Shown here: positions 47,991-56,947 of the stretch, piece by piece | How positions within the stretch are numbered: the first letter of the stretch is position 1 | Layout of the letters: the number at the start of each line of letters is the position of its first letter | From: Actinomycetota bacterium | GTDB taxonomy: Bacteria > Actinomycetota > Thermoleophilia > Gaiellales > Gaiellaceae | Length of the DNA: 64,000 nt | Reading direction: 5' to 3' | Assembly (NCBI GenBank): GCA_003139545.1 | Contig: PLJC01000012.1 | Span: forward strand, 305,268 to 369,267 | Notes under the pieces: model-generated | Told to the model about the DNA's origin: nothing | The model's input: only the letters and a program-made list of their open reading frames with translations | Databases searched by the model: none | Program-made: the position numbers and the translations under genes

Positions 47991-48984
47991 ACACGCGCGG
48001 ATCGAGCAGGCCGACGAGGAGGTCGCCGACCAACGTGAGCCCGCTGACGAGGACGGCGCTCATGACGACGATCGCCGTGAGCTCGAACGGGTCCGCGTGC
48101 CCGAGCGCGCCGAGGAACACGGACGCGAGCCCGCCGCTGCCGAAGACACCGTCGGCCGCCATCGATGCGCCGACGATGCCACCGAGCTCGAGCGACAGGA
48201 GAGACGCCACCGGGACGAGCGAGTTTCGCAGCGCGTGCCGGAGCAGCACTCGGCGCTCGTCGAGCCCTTTCGCGCGCGCGACCATCACGTACGGGCGTCC
48301 GAGCTCGACCGCCATCGACGAGCGGACGTAGCGCGCATACACGGCGATCAGTCCGACCGCGAGTGTCGCCGCCGGCAGGAAGAGATGACGCAGCCAACCA
48401 ATCGGCCCTCCCACCGGCGGTCCGAGGATGAACCATCCCGCATGCGCCGTGAGCGTGAAATGCCCGTGCGAGAACGCGGCTTGCTCGTTCGGCGCAACCG
48501 CGCGCCGGACGAGGTCGGCGAGGAGGAACGTCGGGATGGCAGCGCCGAGATACGCGAGTGCGCGTGTCCCGACGTCCGCGCGAAACCGCCGTCGCTCGGC
48601 CGCGAACACACCGACAGCGGTGCTGCCGAGCACGACGAATACAAGTGAGAGCACGACGAGAGCCGCGCTGACGGCGGTCGCGTGGAGCAACTCGGGGCCG
48701 ATGGGGAGGCCGGGCTGCTCGAGGTGCGGAGGCGCGCCGCCGACGGCCGTGGACACAGTCGTTCCGAAGCCGTGATGCACGAGACCGGACGCCCAGCGCC
48801 AGTAGCGCGAGAGGATCGGATCGGTGAGGTGGTAGGTCGCGCGCACCACCGCTTGCTCGCGCGGCTTGAAGACGAGCGGGAAGCTCGGATCGAGCGAGAG
48901 ACCGAACCCGACGAAGGCCGCGAAAGACACCGCGACCATGACCGACGCGGCGAGCAGCAGGCGGCGGAAGACGAACGTCGCCAT
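47980..48984 (-). CDS. ABC transporter permease, DppB/OppB type
   Basis: The product has 334 residues with about six transmembrane helices. The start MATFVFRRLLLAASVMVAVS is the DppB N-terminus, and the EAA loop is YVMVARAKGLDERRVLLRHA followed by LRNSLVPVASLLSLELGGIV. It should pair with the DppC-type permease encoded convergently; the two genes overlap tail to tail by 11 bp. TAGAGT at 48997-48992 lies 7 nt before the ATG at 48984. Confidence 0.88.
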   Translation of the reverse strand: MATFVFRRLLLAASVMVAVSFAAFVGFGLSLDPSFPLVFKPREQAVVRATYHLTDPILSRYWRWASGLVHHGFGTTVSTAVGGAPPHLEQPGLPIGPELLHATAVSAALVVLSLVFVVLGSTAVGVFAAERRRFRADVGTRALAYLGAAIPTFLLADLVRRAVAPNEQAAFSHGHFTLTAHAGWFILGPPVGGPIGWLRHLFLPAATLAVGLIAVYARYVRSSMAVELGRPYVMVARAKGLDERRVLLRHALRNSLVPVASLLSLELGGIVGASMAADGVFGSGGLASVFLGALGHADPFELTAIVVMSAVLVSGLTLVGDLLVGLLDPRVSTS

Positions 48985-48991
48985 CCGTTGG

Positions 48992-49004
48992 ACTCTAGTA
49001 GGGT
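48992..49004. promoter_or_regulatory. Divergent -10 pair (DppB-type permease / M32 carboxypeptidase)
   Basis: TAGAGT on the minus strand (48997-48992, 7 nt from its ATG) and TAGGGT on the plus strand (48999-49004, 8 nt from its GTG) are one base pair apart in a 28-bp gap. Confidence 0.55.
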
Positions 49005-49012
49005 GACGGGCC

Positions 49013-50503
49013 GTGGCTGACGCCCTCGCCCAGCTGAAGGCACGCCTCACCGACCTGCACGGCATTCAGGACGTCGCATCTCTCCTGGTCTGGGACCAGC
49101 GCACGGCCATGCCGCCGGCCGGCGTCGGCCACCGCGCGCAGCATCTCGCGCTGCTCCAGCGCGTCGCGCACGAACGGCTGACCGACCCCGAGATCGGACG
49201 CCTACTCGACGAGGTCGATGCGGGGTCGCTCGACCCGGATTCGGACGATGCAGGCCTCCTGCGGCTCGCGCGGAGGACATACGACAAGGCAGTCCAGGTC
49301 CCCGTCGAGCTCCGGAGCGAAATGGCCATCGCGTCGGCCGAGGCGAACCCGATCTGGGTGAAGGCGAAGGAGACGTCGGACTTCCAGCTGTTCCTCGGGC
49401 CGCTCGAGCGCAACGTGGAGTTGCGCCGGCGGTACATCGAGTGCTTCGGCCAGCAGGACGAGCCGTACGACATCCTGCTCGACGACTTCGAGCCGGAGAT
49501 GAAGACCGAAGAGGTCACGCGCATCTTCGGCGAGATCAAGGCCGAGCTCGTGCCGCTGATCGCCGAGTTGCGCGACCGGGAGGTCGACGACTCCTTTCTC
49601 TCCGGCCACTTCCCCCTCGACCGGCAGATTGCCCTCGACCACGAGGTCGTCGATCTCTTCGGCCACCGGCCCGACACGTGGCGCATCGATCCGACCGAGC
49701 ATCCGTTCGCAGGCGGTGCCGGCATCGATGACATCCGCATCACGACGCACTACTACGAGGACAGTCTCAAGTCGCTGTTCTCGACCATGCACGAGTACGG
49801 GCACGGGCTGTACGAGCACCAGATCCCGCGCCGCATCGCGAATCTCCCGATCGGCACCGGCGCCTCGCTCGGTCTGCACGAGTCGCAGAGCCGCCTGTGG
49901 GAGAACCTCGTCGGACGCAGCATGCCGTTCTGGCGCTTCTTCTATCCGCGCCTGCAGGAGGTCTTCCCGGAGCAGTTCCGCGGCGTCGAGCTCGATCGCT
50001 TCTATGCCGCCGTCAACCGCGTGCGCCCGTCGCTCATCCGCATCCGCGCGGACGAAGTCACGTACGGCATGCACGTGATCCTCCGCTTCGAGCTCGAACA
50101 GGACATCGTCAACGGACGCGTCGAGCTGCGCGACCTCCCGCAGGCCTGGGCCGAGAAGATGGACGAGTACCTCGGCGTCGAGGTCCCCGACGACGCGAAC
50201 GGCGTGCTCCAGGACATGCACTGGGCGTCGGGGCTCATCGGGTACTTCTCGACCTATTTGCTCGGCACCGTGATGTCGGTGCAGATCTGGGAGAAGATCC
50301 AGGAGGACGTGCCCGATCTCGAGGACCGCATCGAGCGCGGGGACTTCAGCGCGCTGCGCGAGTGGCTCGGCGACAACGTGCACGAGCTCGGACGGAAGTT
50401 CACCCCGCAGGAGACGCTGCGACGAGCGACCGGCTCGGGCATCGACGCGAAGCCGTACCTCGCGTACCTGAAGCGCAAGTACGGCGCTCCGGTCGCGGCC
50501 TAA
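49013..50503 (+). CDS. Carboxypeptidase M32 (Taq type)
   Basis: The product has 496 residues, the usual size. The zinc motif is HEYGH starting at His260 in STMHEYGHGLYEHQ, followed by GTGASLGLHESQSRLWENLV, in which the downstream Glu is the third ligand, and VRPSLIRIRADEVTYGMHV near residue 345. The family are cytoplasmic metallocarboxypeptidases that remove C-terminal residues of broad identity. The GTG start is 8 nt after TAGGGT. tRNA-Arg follows 24 bp after the stop. Confidence 0.94.
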   Translation: MADALAQLKARLTDLHGIQDVASLLVWDQRTAMPPAGVGHRAQHLALLQRVAHERLTDPEIGRLLDEVDAGSLDPDSDDAGLLRLARRTYDKAVQVPVELRSEMAIASAEANPIWVKAKETSDFQLFLGPLERNVELRRRYIECFGQQDEPYDILLDDFEPEMKTEEVTRIFGEIKAELVPLIAELRDREVDDSFLSGHFPLDRQIALDHEVVDLFGHRPDTWRIDPTEHPFAGGAGIDDIRITTHYYEDSLKSLFSTMHEYGHGLYEHQIPRRIANLPIGTGASLGLHESQSRLWENLVGRSMPFWRFFYPRLQEVFPEQFRGVELDRFYAAVNRVRPSLIRIRADEVTYGMHVILRFELEQDIVNGRVELRDLPQAWAEKMDEYLGVEVPDDANGVLQDMHWASGLIGYFSTYLLGTVMSVQIWEKIQEDVPDLEDRIERGDFSALREWLGDNVHELGRKFTPQETLRRATGSGIDAKPYLAYLKRKYGAPVAA

Positions 50504-50510
50504 CTCCGGG

Positions 50511-51023
50511 TTACCCTTCCTCGGCTCGGCCCCGTAGCTCAGCGGATAGAGCGGCAGACTTCGAATCTGCGCGCGGAGGTTCGACTCCTCCCGGGGCCAT
50601 CGCGCGATAGCGATAGCCGCGCCCGCGCACGGTCTCGATCAGCTCGGGATGTGCGGTGTCTTGCTCGATCTTCGCGCGGAGGTAGCTGACGTAGAGGCGT
50701 GCGTTGTCGGCGGTTTCTCGGGAGAGGCGTCCCCACACGAGCTGACCAAGCTGCTCCGGCGACAGTACGCGTCCGGGATTCGCGGTGAGCGCCTTCAGCA
50801 CGCGCCGCTCGATCGGCGTCAACCGGACAGGCACGCCGCTGACGACCGTGCCGTCGTCGCAGACGGTCGGGTCGACGTACGGCCGAGGCGGCCGTCGGAA
50901 CACGGCCGCGTCCACCGCGGTGAACACGCGATGGCCGAAGTGGGAGAGTCGCCGTTCGAGTGCGTCCGCGCTGTCGCCGCCCTCGACGACGAGGACAGAC
51001 GGGAGGTCGCAGACAGCCGCCAT
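50511..51023 (-). CDS. OmpR-type winged-helix protein with a vestigial receiver and a tRNA-antisense tail
   Basis: The product has 170 residues. Residues 1-45 resemble only the first strand and helix of a receiver (SVLVVEGGDSADALERRLSH) and lack a phosphoacceptor Asp. Residues about 62-140 are a complete OmpR DNA-binding domain (VRLTPIERRVLKALTANPGR, LVWGRLSRETADNARLYVSY, VRGRGYRYR). After YRYR the frame continues through the antisense of tRNA-Arg (50528-50599), giving a GGVEPPRADSKSAALSAELR tail. GATATT at 51035-51030 lies 6 nt before the ATG. The natural end of the fold is near 50595. Confidence 0.75.
   Translation of the reverse strand: MAAVCDLPSVLVVEGGDSADALERRLSHFGHRVFTAVDAAVFRRPPRPYVDPTVCDDGTVVSGVPVRLTPIERRVLKALTANPGRVLSPEQLGQLVWGRLSRETADNARLYVSYLRAKIEQDTAHPELIETVRGRGYRYRAMAPGGVEPPRADSKSAALSAELRGRAEEG
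50528..50599 (+). tRNA. tRNA-Arg (anticodon TCG)
   Basis: The 72-nt cloverleaf has acceptor GGCCCCG (50528-50534) paired with CGGGGCC (50592-50598) and discriminator A. Its anticodon stem GCAGA/TCTGC encloses CTTCGAA, anticodon TCG. CCA is not encoded. The 3' end of the winged-helix gene runs antisense through the whole tRNA. Confidence 0.94.
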
Positions 51024-51165
51024 GACGCCAATATCGGCCCCGGCGCGGGATGGGACGATTCCCGGAACCGGGCGACGTCCCTCGCCCACCGGCGCACTGG
51101 CATCCTCGATTTAGAGGATGGGCGGTCCGCGATCTCTCGACTGGTCGGACGGCCGCTGAGGCCCG

Positions 51166-53874
51166 ATGATCTCTTGTGTGACCGTGTCTACGGAGAACCG
51201 CACCCCGCACGAGGAGAACGCTAGGCGCTACCGCGACATCGTCGAGAACGCGAGCGACCTGATCTTCACGGTCGATCTCGACGATCGGATCACGAGCGTC
51301 AATGCCGCGTTCGAGCGCGCGTTGGGGCGCTCGCGGGCCGACCTGCTCGGCCGGCCGCTCTCGAGCGTAGTCGTGCCCGCGTGGCGCGGACAGCTTCGTG
51401 ACGCGACGTCGGCAAAGCTCAGGCGCGGTCCGAACGCCACCGTGTACGACCTCGAACTGCTCGCCGAGGACGGCCGGACGGTACCCGTGGAGGTGGCGAG
51501 CTGGGTCGTCGTCGAGGACGGGGAGCCCCGCGCCGTTCAGGCGATCTGCCGCGACATGAGCGAGCGCAACGCTGCCGAGGAGGAGCTGCGGACCATGCGG
51601 GCGGAGCTCGCCAAACGCGACGACTTCCTCCGGCGCGCGTTCGAGGACACCGCGGTCAGCATGGTCGTGACGACTCCGGACGGTCTGATCGAGCGCGCCA
51701 ACCAGGCGTTTTGCGACCTGCTCGGCTACACAGCGGCGGAGCTGAGCGGGACGAACATGCTCGACATCGCGCATCCCGACGATCGAGCAATGGTCCTGAC
51801 GGCGATCGGGCAGCTGCGCAGCGGCGAGCTGCGCCGGTTCACCGGCGAGAAGCGCTATCGGTGCAAGGACGGCGGGACGGTGCGCGCTCAGGTCGGCATC
51901 TCGGCGATCTTGAGCGCGACCGGCGAAGTCACCTCGTTGATCTCACAGATCCTCGACGTGACCGAGCAGCGGGCGGTGGAGGCTGCGCTGCGCGAGACGG
52001 GCGAGCTCTTCCGCGCCGCGTTCGAAGACGTCGAGGCCGGAATGATGCTCGTGGCGCCCGACGGCCGGATCGTGCAGTGCAACGCTTCGGTGTGCGAGCT
52101 GCTCGGCTACACGCCGGAGGAGCTCCGGGAGCTGGACGTCGTCGCGCTCACCCATCCGGACGACCGCGATCGGACGCGCGAGGCGCTCGCCGGACTGGCG
52201 ACCGGAGAGTTGAACAGCCAGACGTTGGAGAAGCGCTACCTGCGCAAGTCGGGCGAAGCTGTCTGGGCTCGCAGGTCCCTCTCGACCGTCCGGGATGCCA
52301 ACGGCGACCTGACGTGCACCGTCACGCAGATCACCGACGTCAGCGCGCGGCGCCAGAGCGAGGAGCGCTTTCGGGCGCTCTTCGAGTCGAGCCCGCAGGG
52401 GATGGCAGTTGTCGACCAGGGCGGCAGACTCCTCCAGACCAACGCCGCGCTCGGGGAGATTCTCGGCTGCGACTCGAGCGAGCTCGTCGGCCTCAAGTTC
52501 ACCGAGTTCACGCACCCGGACGACTGCGCGGCCGACCTCGAGCTCTACACCGAGCTGATGGAAGGCCGGCGGACGCACTACGAGCTGGAGAAGCGTTTTC
52601 TGCGCAAGGACGGCGGGGTGGTCTGGGGGCACGTGACCGTGTTCGCGCTGCCCAATCCGGGCGGCGGCCCGCGTCTGGCGATCGGCATTCTCGGTGACAT
52701 CACCGAGCGCCGCGCGCTCGAGGACCAACTTCGCCAATCCCAGCGCATGGAGGCGGTCGGGCAACTCGCCGGCGGCGTCGCGCATGACTTCAACAACTTG
52801 CTCACGGCGGTCGCGAGCTACTGCGACCTCGCGTCAGACGCGCTCGAGGACGACAGCAATCCGGTGCTGCACGCCAGCGTCGACGGCATTCGCAGCGCGG
52901 CCGGTCGCGCGGCCGACGTCACGCAACAGCTGCTCGCCTTCAGCCGGCAGCAGGTGCTCGAGCTGAAGCCGCTCGACCTCAACTCGGCCGTCTCCGACCA
53001 GACCCGCTTGCTCCGGCGCCTGCTCGGCGACGATGTCAGCATCCGCCTCGCGCTCGAGCCCGGCCTTCCTGCAGTGACGATGGACGAGGGTCAGCTCGCG
53101 CAGGTGGTGATGAACCTCGCCGTCAACGCGCGTGATGCGATGCCGGACGACGGCGGGATCCTCATCATCGAAACGCAGCGCGTCGATCTCGACCGCGCTC
53201 CGACGATGACGGGGAACGTGAGCGGGCCGCACGTGCTGCTCGCCGTCAGCGACTCCGGCTGCGGGATGACGCCGGCAACGCGCGATCGGATCTTCGAGCC
53301 GTTCTTCACGACGAAGGAGCCCGGCAAGGGAACCGGTCTCGGCCTCTCCACCGTGCTCGGCATCGTCGAGCAGTCGGGCGGCCGCGTCAGCGTGTATAGC
53401 GAGCCCGGCGTCGGCACGACCTTCAAGGTGTACATGCCGATCGGCGGCGCCGTGGCTCCGGCGCCCGAGCGCGCGCCCGAGGGTGTGGCGACGCAAGACC
53501 GCCCGGGAGGAAGCGGCGTCATCCTCCTCGTCGAGGACAACGACGCGGTTCGTCGGCCGGTCGCGCGGCTCCTATCCGACTTCGGGTACGACGTCGTGGC
53601 AGCGGACGGGCCGGAAGAGGCGCTGCGGCTCGCCGCGGGACGGAGGCTCGACCTCCTCGTCACCGACGTCGTCATGCCGACGATGAACGGCCGCCAGCTC
53701 GCCGAGCGACTGCTTACCGACCAGAGTGACCTCAAGGTCCTGTACATCTCCGGCTACACCGACGACGCGGTGATCGCTCGCGGCGTCATCGAGGCGGGCA
53801 CCGCGTTCCTCCAGAAGCCGTTCGGCGCCGATCAGCTCGCGCAGAAGATCCGCGAAGTGCTCGACGCGGACTAG
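51166..53874 (+). CDS. Hybrid sensor histidine kinase with four PAS domains and a receiver
   Basis: The product has 902 residues and no membrane segment. It has four PAS domains (about 20-135, 150-265, 275-390, 400-515; each with a PAC tail such as FRALFESSPQGMAVVDQGG). HisKA follows with His540 in AGGVAHDFNNLLTAV, then HATPase (NLAVNARDAMPDDGG, DSGCGMTPATRDRIFEPFF, KGTGLGLSTVLGIVEQSGG) and a C-terminal receiver with Asp834 in LLVTDVVMPTMNG. The HDFNNLL type is common in cytoplasmic hybrid kinases. GTG at 51178 is an alternative start, 7 nt after GATGAT (51165-51170). It shares the CTAG of its stop with the convergent LuxR gene. Confidence 0.92.
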   Translation: MISCVTVSTENRTPHEENARRYRDIVENASDLIFTVDLDDRITSVNAAFERALGRSRADLLGRPLSSVVVPAWRGQLRDATSAKLRRGPNATVYDLELLAEDGRTVPVEVASWVVVEDGEPRAVQAICRDMSERNAAEEELRTMRAELAKRDDFLRRAFEDTAVSMVVTTPDGLIERANQAFCDLLGYTAAELSGTNMLDIAHPDDRAMVLTAIGQLRSGELRRFTGEKRYRCKDGGTVRAQVGISAILSATGEVTSLISQILDVTEQRAVEAALRETGELFRAAFEDVEAGMMLVAPDGRIVQCNASVCELLGYTPEELRELDVVALTHPDDRDRTREALAGLATGELNSQTLEKRYLRKSGEAVWARRSLSTVRDANGDLTCTVTQITDVSARRQSEERFRALFESSPQGMAVVDQGGRLLQTNAALGEILGCDSSELVGLKFTEFTHPDDCAADLELYTELMEGRRTHYELEKRFLRKDGGVVWGHVTVFALPNPGGGPRLAIGILGDITERRALEDQLRQSQRMEAVGQLAGGVAHDFNNLLTAVASYCDLASDALEDDSNPVLHASVDGIRSAAGRAADVTQQLLAFSRQQVLELKPLDLNSAVSDQTRLLRRLLGDDVSIRLALEPGLPAVTMDEGQLAQVVMNLAVNARDAMPDDGGILIIETQRVDLDRAPTMTGNVSGPHVLLAVSDSGCGMTPATRDRIFEPFFTTKEPGKGTGLGLSTVLGIVEQSGGRVSVYSEPGVGTTFKVYMPIGGAVAPAPERAPEGVATQDRPGGSGVILLVEDNDAVRRPVARLLSDFGYDVVAADGPEEALRLAAGRRLDLLVTDVVMPTMNGRQLAERLLTDQSDLKVLYISGYTDDAVIARGVIEAGTAFLQKPFGADQLAQKIREVLDAD

Positions 53875-54494
53875 TCGATCAGCGACATCCGCAGCGCGTT
53901 GGCGACCGCCTGTGTCCGCGTGTCCGCCTCGAGCTTCGCCATCGCCTTCTCGATGTGCGTGCGCACGGTGAGCGGCGAGATGCCCAACTCGAGCCCGGCC
54001 TGCTCGTTCCGCATGCCGTCGGCGAGGAGTCGCAGCACCTCGCGCTCGCGCTTCGTCAGCCCGGGGATGCGGGCTGTTGCATCCGGTCCCGCGAGGACGC
54101 CGGCGAGCACGGGATCGACGTACGTCTGGCCTCCGGCGACGGTGCGGATCGCGCGCACGAGGTCGGATAGCGGCGACTCCTTCAGCACGAAGCCGCGCGC
54201 GCCGGCGTCGATCGCCTCGATCACGATGGCCCGCTCCGCGTACCCGGTGTAGATGATCACTCCGGTCGGGCATCCCGCGGCCGCAAGCTGTCGCGCTACC
54301 TCGATGCCGCCGATTCCCGGCATCTGCACGTCGACGACCGCGACGTCGGGCTGGAGCTCCTGGACCCGGGCGACCGTGTCCGCTCCTCCTCCTGCCGTCC
54401 CGGCGATCTCGATCCCTTCCTCGCTGGCGAGGAAGCGGGAGACCGCATCGACGATCGCGGGATGGTCGTCGGCCACAAAGCACCGCAAGGCCAT
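53871..54494 (-). CDS. NarL/FixJ-type response regulator
   Basis: The product has 207 residues. The receiver has the acidic pair at 9-10 and Asp55 in DVAVVDVQMPGIGG, with Lys in RGFVLKESPLSDL. The LuxR helix-turn-helix spans about 143-205 (GLTKREREVLRLLADGMRNE and LGISPLTVRTHIEKAMAKLE). It is a DNA-binding regulator, possibly served by the convergent hybrid kinase. TATACT at 54511-54506 lies 11 nt before the ATG, a very short leader. A close paralogue is encoded next to it. Confidence 0.92.
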   Translation of the reverse strand: MALRCFVADDHPAIVDAVSRFLASEEGIEIAGTAGGGADTVARVQELQPDVAVVDVQMPGIGGIEVARQLAAAGCPTGVIIYTGYAERAIVIEAIDAGARGFVLKESPLSDLVRAIRTVAGGQTYVDPVLAGVLAGPDATARIPGLTKREREVLRLLADGMRNEQAGLELGISPLTVRTHIEKAMAKLEADTRTQAVANALRMSLID

Positions 54495-54521
54495 AGTTGG
54501 ACAAAAGTATAGGCCGCGTTC

Positions 54522-55163
54522 TCAGGCAATCAAGGAATCGCGGAGCGCGACCGCGACCGCCTGCGTGCGCGTCTTCGCGCCGAGCTTCGTCATCGCCCGG
54601 TGGGCGTGCGCCCGAACGGTGTCCGGAGAGAGGAAGAGCTCGGCGCCGATCTCTCCGTAGGAACCACCTTCGGCGAGGAGCCGGAGCACGTCGCGCTCGC
54701 GGCCGCTCAGTCGCTTGGCAGCGGCCGGGTCGGTGCGCGCGAGGTCGGCGGCGAGGACCGGGTCGATGTAGACCGAGCCCGAGGCGATGAGGTCGATCGC
54801 GCGCGTGAGGTCGTCGAGCGGCGAATCCTTGAGAGCGAAGCCCTGTGCGCCGGCCTCGAGCGCCTCGGCGACGAGGCCGCGGTCGGCGAACCCGGAGTAG
54901 AGGAGCACCGCAGTCTCCGGCGAGACCGACTTGGCCGACCGGGCGAGCTCGAGGCCGCCGATCCGCGGCATGCGGAGGTCGGCGACGCAGACGGCCGGGC
55001 GGTGCAGCTCGATCGCCGCGAGCGCCTGCTCCCCGTCGCGTGCGGTCGCGACGACTGCGTATCCGGCCGCGGAGAGGTACCGCGCCACGCAATCGATGAT
55101 GGGCGGATGGTCGTCGGCGACGATGCAGGTGACCGTCGAACGGTCGGGGTGGGGCTTGGTCAT
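54522..55163 (-). CDS. NarL/FixJ-type response regulator (paralogue)
   Basis: The product has 213 residues. The receiver has the DDHPPI acidic pocket and the phosphoacceptor in AVCVADLRMPRIGG, with Lys in QGFALKDSPLDDL. The LuxR domain contains LSGRERDVLRLLAEGGSYGE and LSPDTVRAHAHRAMTKLGAK. It is similar throughout to the gene at 53871, so the pair probably arose by duplication. The ATG overlaps the stop of the HD-GYP gene by 4 nt, so both form one operon. Confidence 0.92.
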   Translation of the reverse strand: MTKPHPDRSTVTCIVADDHPPIIDCVARYLSAAGYAVVATARDGEQALAAIELHRPAVCVADLRMPRIGGLELARSAKSVSPETAVLLYSGFADRGLVAEALEAGAQGFALKDSPLDDLTRAIDLIASGSVYIDPVLAADLARTDPAAAKRLSGRERDVLRLLAEGGSYGEIGAELFLSPDTVRAHAHRAMTKLGAKTRTQAVAVALRDSLIA

Positions 55164-56179
55164 ACGGCGACTGCCTCCTCATGGCGTACGAGCGAGCGCG
55201 CGAACGCGTCGACGACTGCCGGATCGAATTTCCGTCCACGCTGTTCGATGACGTACGCAAAGGCATCCTCCGGCGTCCACGCGCTGCGGTAGGGGCGGTC
55301 GCTCGTGAGCGCGTCGCAGACGTCGGCGACGGTGACGATCCTCCCTGCGAGGGGAATCTCGTCCCCGGCCAGCCCGCGCGGATAGCCGGAGCCGTCCCAG
55401 CTCTCGTGGTGCGTCCAGGCCACGGTCGCAGCCAGTTCGAGGAGCTCGTTCCCGGAGCCGGCGAGCAGCTCGTGCCCGACATCGGTGTGACGCTCCATCG
55501 CGCCGCGCTCGTCGGGGGAGAGCTCGCCCGGCTTGCGGAGGATCGCCTCGCCGATCGCGATCTTGCCGATGTCGTGCAGCGGGCCGGCCAGCCGCAGTCG
55601 CTCGGCGACGACGGTGGTCAGTCCGAGCTCGACCGCGATGACGCGCGCGGATTCTGCGACGCGCTCGACGTGCTCGCCTGTCGCGAGGTCGTGGAACTCC
55701 ATCGCGCGACCGAGTCGAGCGACGGTCTCCGCGTATGCTCGGCGCAGCTCTTCCTCCGACGCTGCGATAGTCGCGTACGCGCTCTCGAGCTGCGCGGAGC
55801 GGGACTCCTCGATGCGGCTGCGGTGCACCGCGCCGGCGACGGCGATGAGGAGGTCGTTCGGGACGAAGGGCTTCGTGAGGTAGCCGTGGGCGCCGAGTGC
55901 GAGCGCGCGGTCGGCCGTGTAGGGGTCGTCATTGCCGGTCACCATCACCGTGGCTGTGGCCGGCAGGGCCGCGAGCTCGGAGAGGAGCACGAGCCCGGAT
56001 TCCCCGGGGAGGCCGATGTCGCAGAGGACGACCGCGTAGTCGTGGACGGCGAGGAGCCGCCGGGCCTCGTGGGCGTCCCCGGCGCAGTCGCACGTGTAGC
56101 CGGCGACGTTGAGCAGACGTTTGATGCACGAGCGGACGTACGGGTCGTCGTCCACGCAGAGAATCGGCTTTCCGGTCAC
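55160..56179 (-). CDS. Response regulator with HD-GYP-type phosphohydrolase domain
   Basis: The product has 339 residues. The receiver (1-125) has the ILCVDDDPYVR pocket, the phosphoacceptor in VVLCDIGLPGESG and Lys in GYLTKPFVPND. A coiled linker leads to an HD domain (about 155-330) with GPLHDIGKIAI, RHTDVGHELL and HHESWDGSGYPRGLAGDEIP, where the GYP signature reads G-Y-P. HD-GYP proteins hydrolyse cyclic di-GMP. The start is GTG at 56179. It heads an operon with the LuxR-type gene. Confidence 0.92.
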   Translation of the reverse strand: MTGKPILCVDDDPYVRSCIKRLLNVAGYTCDCAGDAHEARRLLAVHDYAVVLCDIGLPGESGLVLLSELAALPATATVMVTGNDDPYTADRALALGAHGYLTKPFVPNDLLIAVAGAVHRSRIEESRSAQLESAYATIAASEEELRRAYAETVARLGRAMEFHDLATGEHVERVAESARVIAVELGLTTVVAERLRLAGPLHDIGKIAIGEAILRKPGELSPDERGAMERHTDVGHELLAGSGNELLELAATVAWTHHESWDGSGYPRGLAGDEIPLAGRIVTVADVCDALTSDRPYRSAWTPEDAFAYVIEQRGRKFDPAVVDAFARSLVRHEEAVAV

Positions 56180-56286
56180 ATTCCCATGATCCGTGCGATC
56201 GGTCGCCGGCGGAATCCGTCCGAAACCGGACTTTCACCTGGGATCTATGGCGGCATGCCCTCCTGCAAAGGGAGTAGTTTGGGCAA

Positions 56287-56907
56287 ATGCTCGAGCTGAC
56301 ACCCGACGAGCTTCTGTCCACGACGCGCGCCGTCCGCAAGCGCCTCGACCTCACCCGGCCGGTCGAGCGCGAGGTGCTGGAGGAGTGCCTCCGGCTCGCG
56401 CAGCAGGCGCCCACGGCGAGCTACTCGCAGAACTGGCACTTCGTCGTCGTCACCGACGCCGAGAAGCGGGCGCACCTCGGGGAGCTCTGGCGCGAGGTTG
56501 CCTTCCCGTACCTCCAGCGGGGCGAAGGGCCGCGCGAGGGGCAGATGGCGCGGATCGGCGACGCCGTCGTGCACCTCGCCGACCACATCCACGAGGTGCC
56601 GGTGCATGTGATTCCGTGCGTCGTCGGCCGCTACGAAGGGAAGTCGAACCCGCTCGTCGCCTCGATGTTCGGGTCGATCGTCCCGGCAGCGTGGTCGTTC
56701 ATGCTGGCGGCACGCTCACGCGGGCTCGGCACGTGCTGGACGACGTTCCATCTCATGCACGAGCGCGAGGCGGCCGAGATCCTCGGCATCCCCTACGACG
56801 AGGTCACGCAGGTGGCGCTCATCCCGGTCGCGTACACGATCGGAACGGACTTCAAGCCCGGCAAGCGCAAATCGCTCGACTCAATGGTGCATTGGGATAC
56901 GTGGTAG
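56287..56907 (+). CDS. Nitroreductase family flavoprotein
   Basis: The product has 206 residues. TTRAVRKRLDLTRPVEREVL carries the FMN-binding Arg pair, then AQQAPTASYSQNWHFVVVTD (FMN contact and loop) and AAWSFMLAARSRGLGTCWTT. This resembles actinobacterial F420-independent nitroreductases. The C-terminal VHWDTW matches the style of the enzyme at 11667. TAGTTT at 56275-56280 lies 6 nt before the ATG. It converges on the S9 peptidase with repeat copy 2 in between. Confidence 0.88.
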   Translation: MLELTPDELLSTTRAVRKRLDLTRPVEREVLEECLRLAQQAPTASYSQNWHFVVVTDAEKRAHLGELWREVAFPYLQRGEGPREGQMARIGDAVVHLADHIHEVPVHVIPCVVGRYEGKSNPLVASMFGSIVPAAWSFMLAARSRGLGTCWTTFHLMHEREAAEILGIPYDEVTQVALIPVAYTIGTDFKPGKRKSLDSMVHWDTW

Positions 56908-56947
56908 CCGTAGAACGCTTGAAGCGCTGAGGCGCCCCAGGACGGAG

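Noticed and set aside
50511..51774. A 411-residue minus-strand frame opposite the hybrid kinase.
   Set aside because: Low-information Arg/Ala-rich shadow typical of high-G+C antisense frames.
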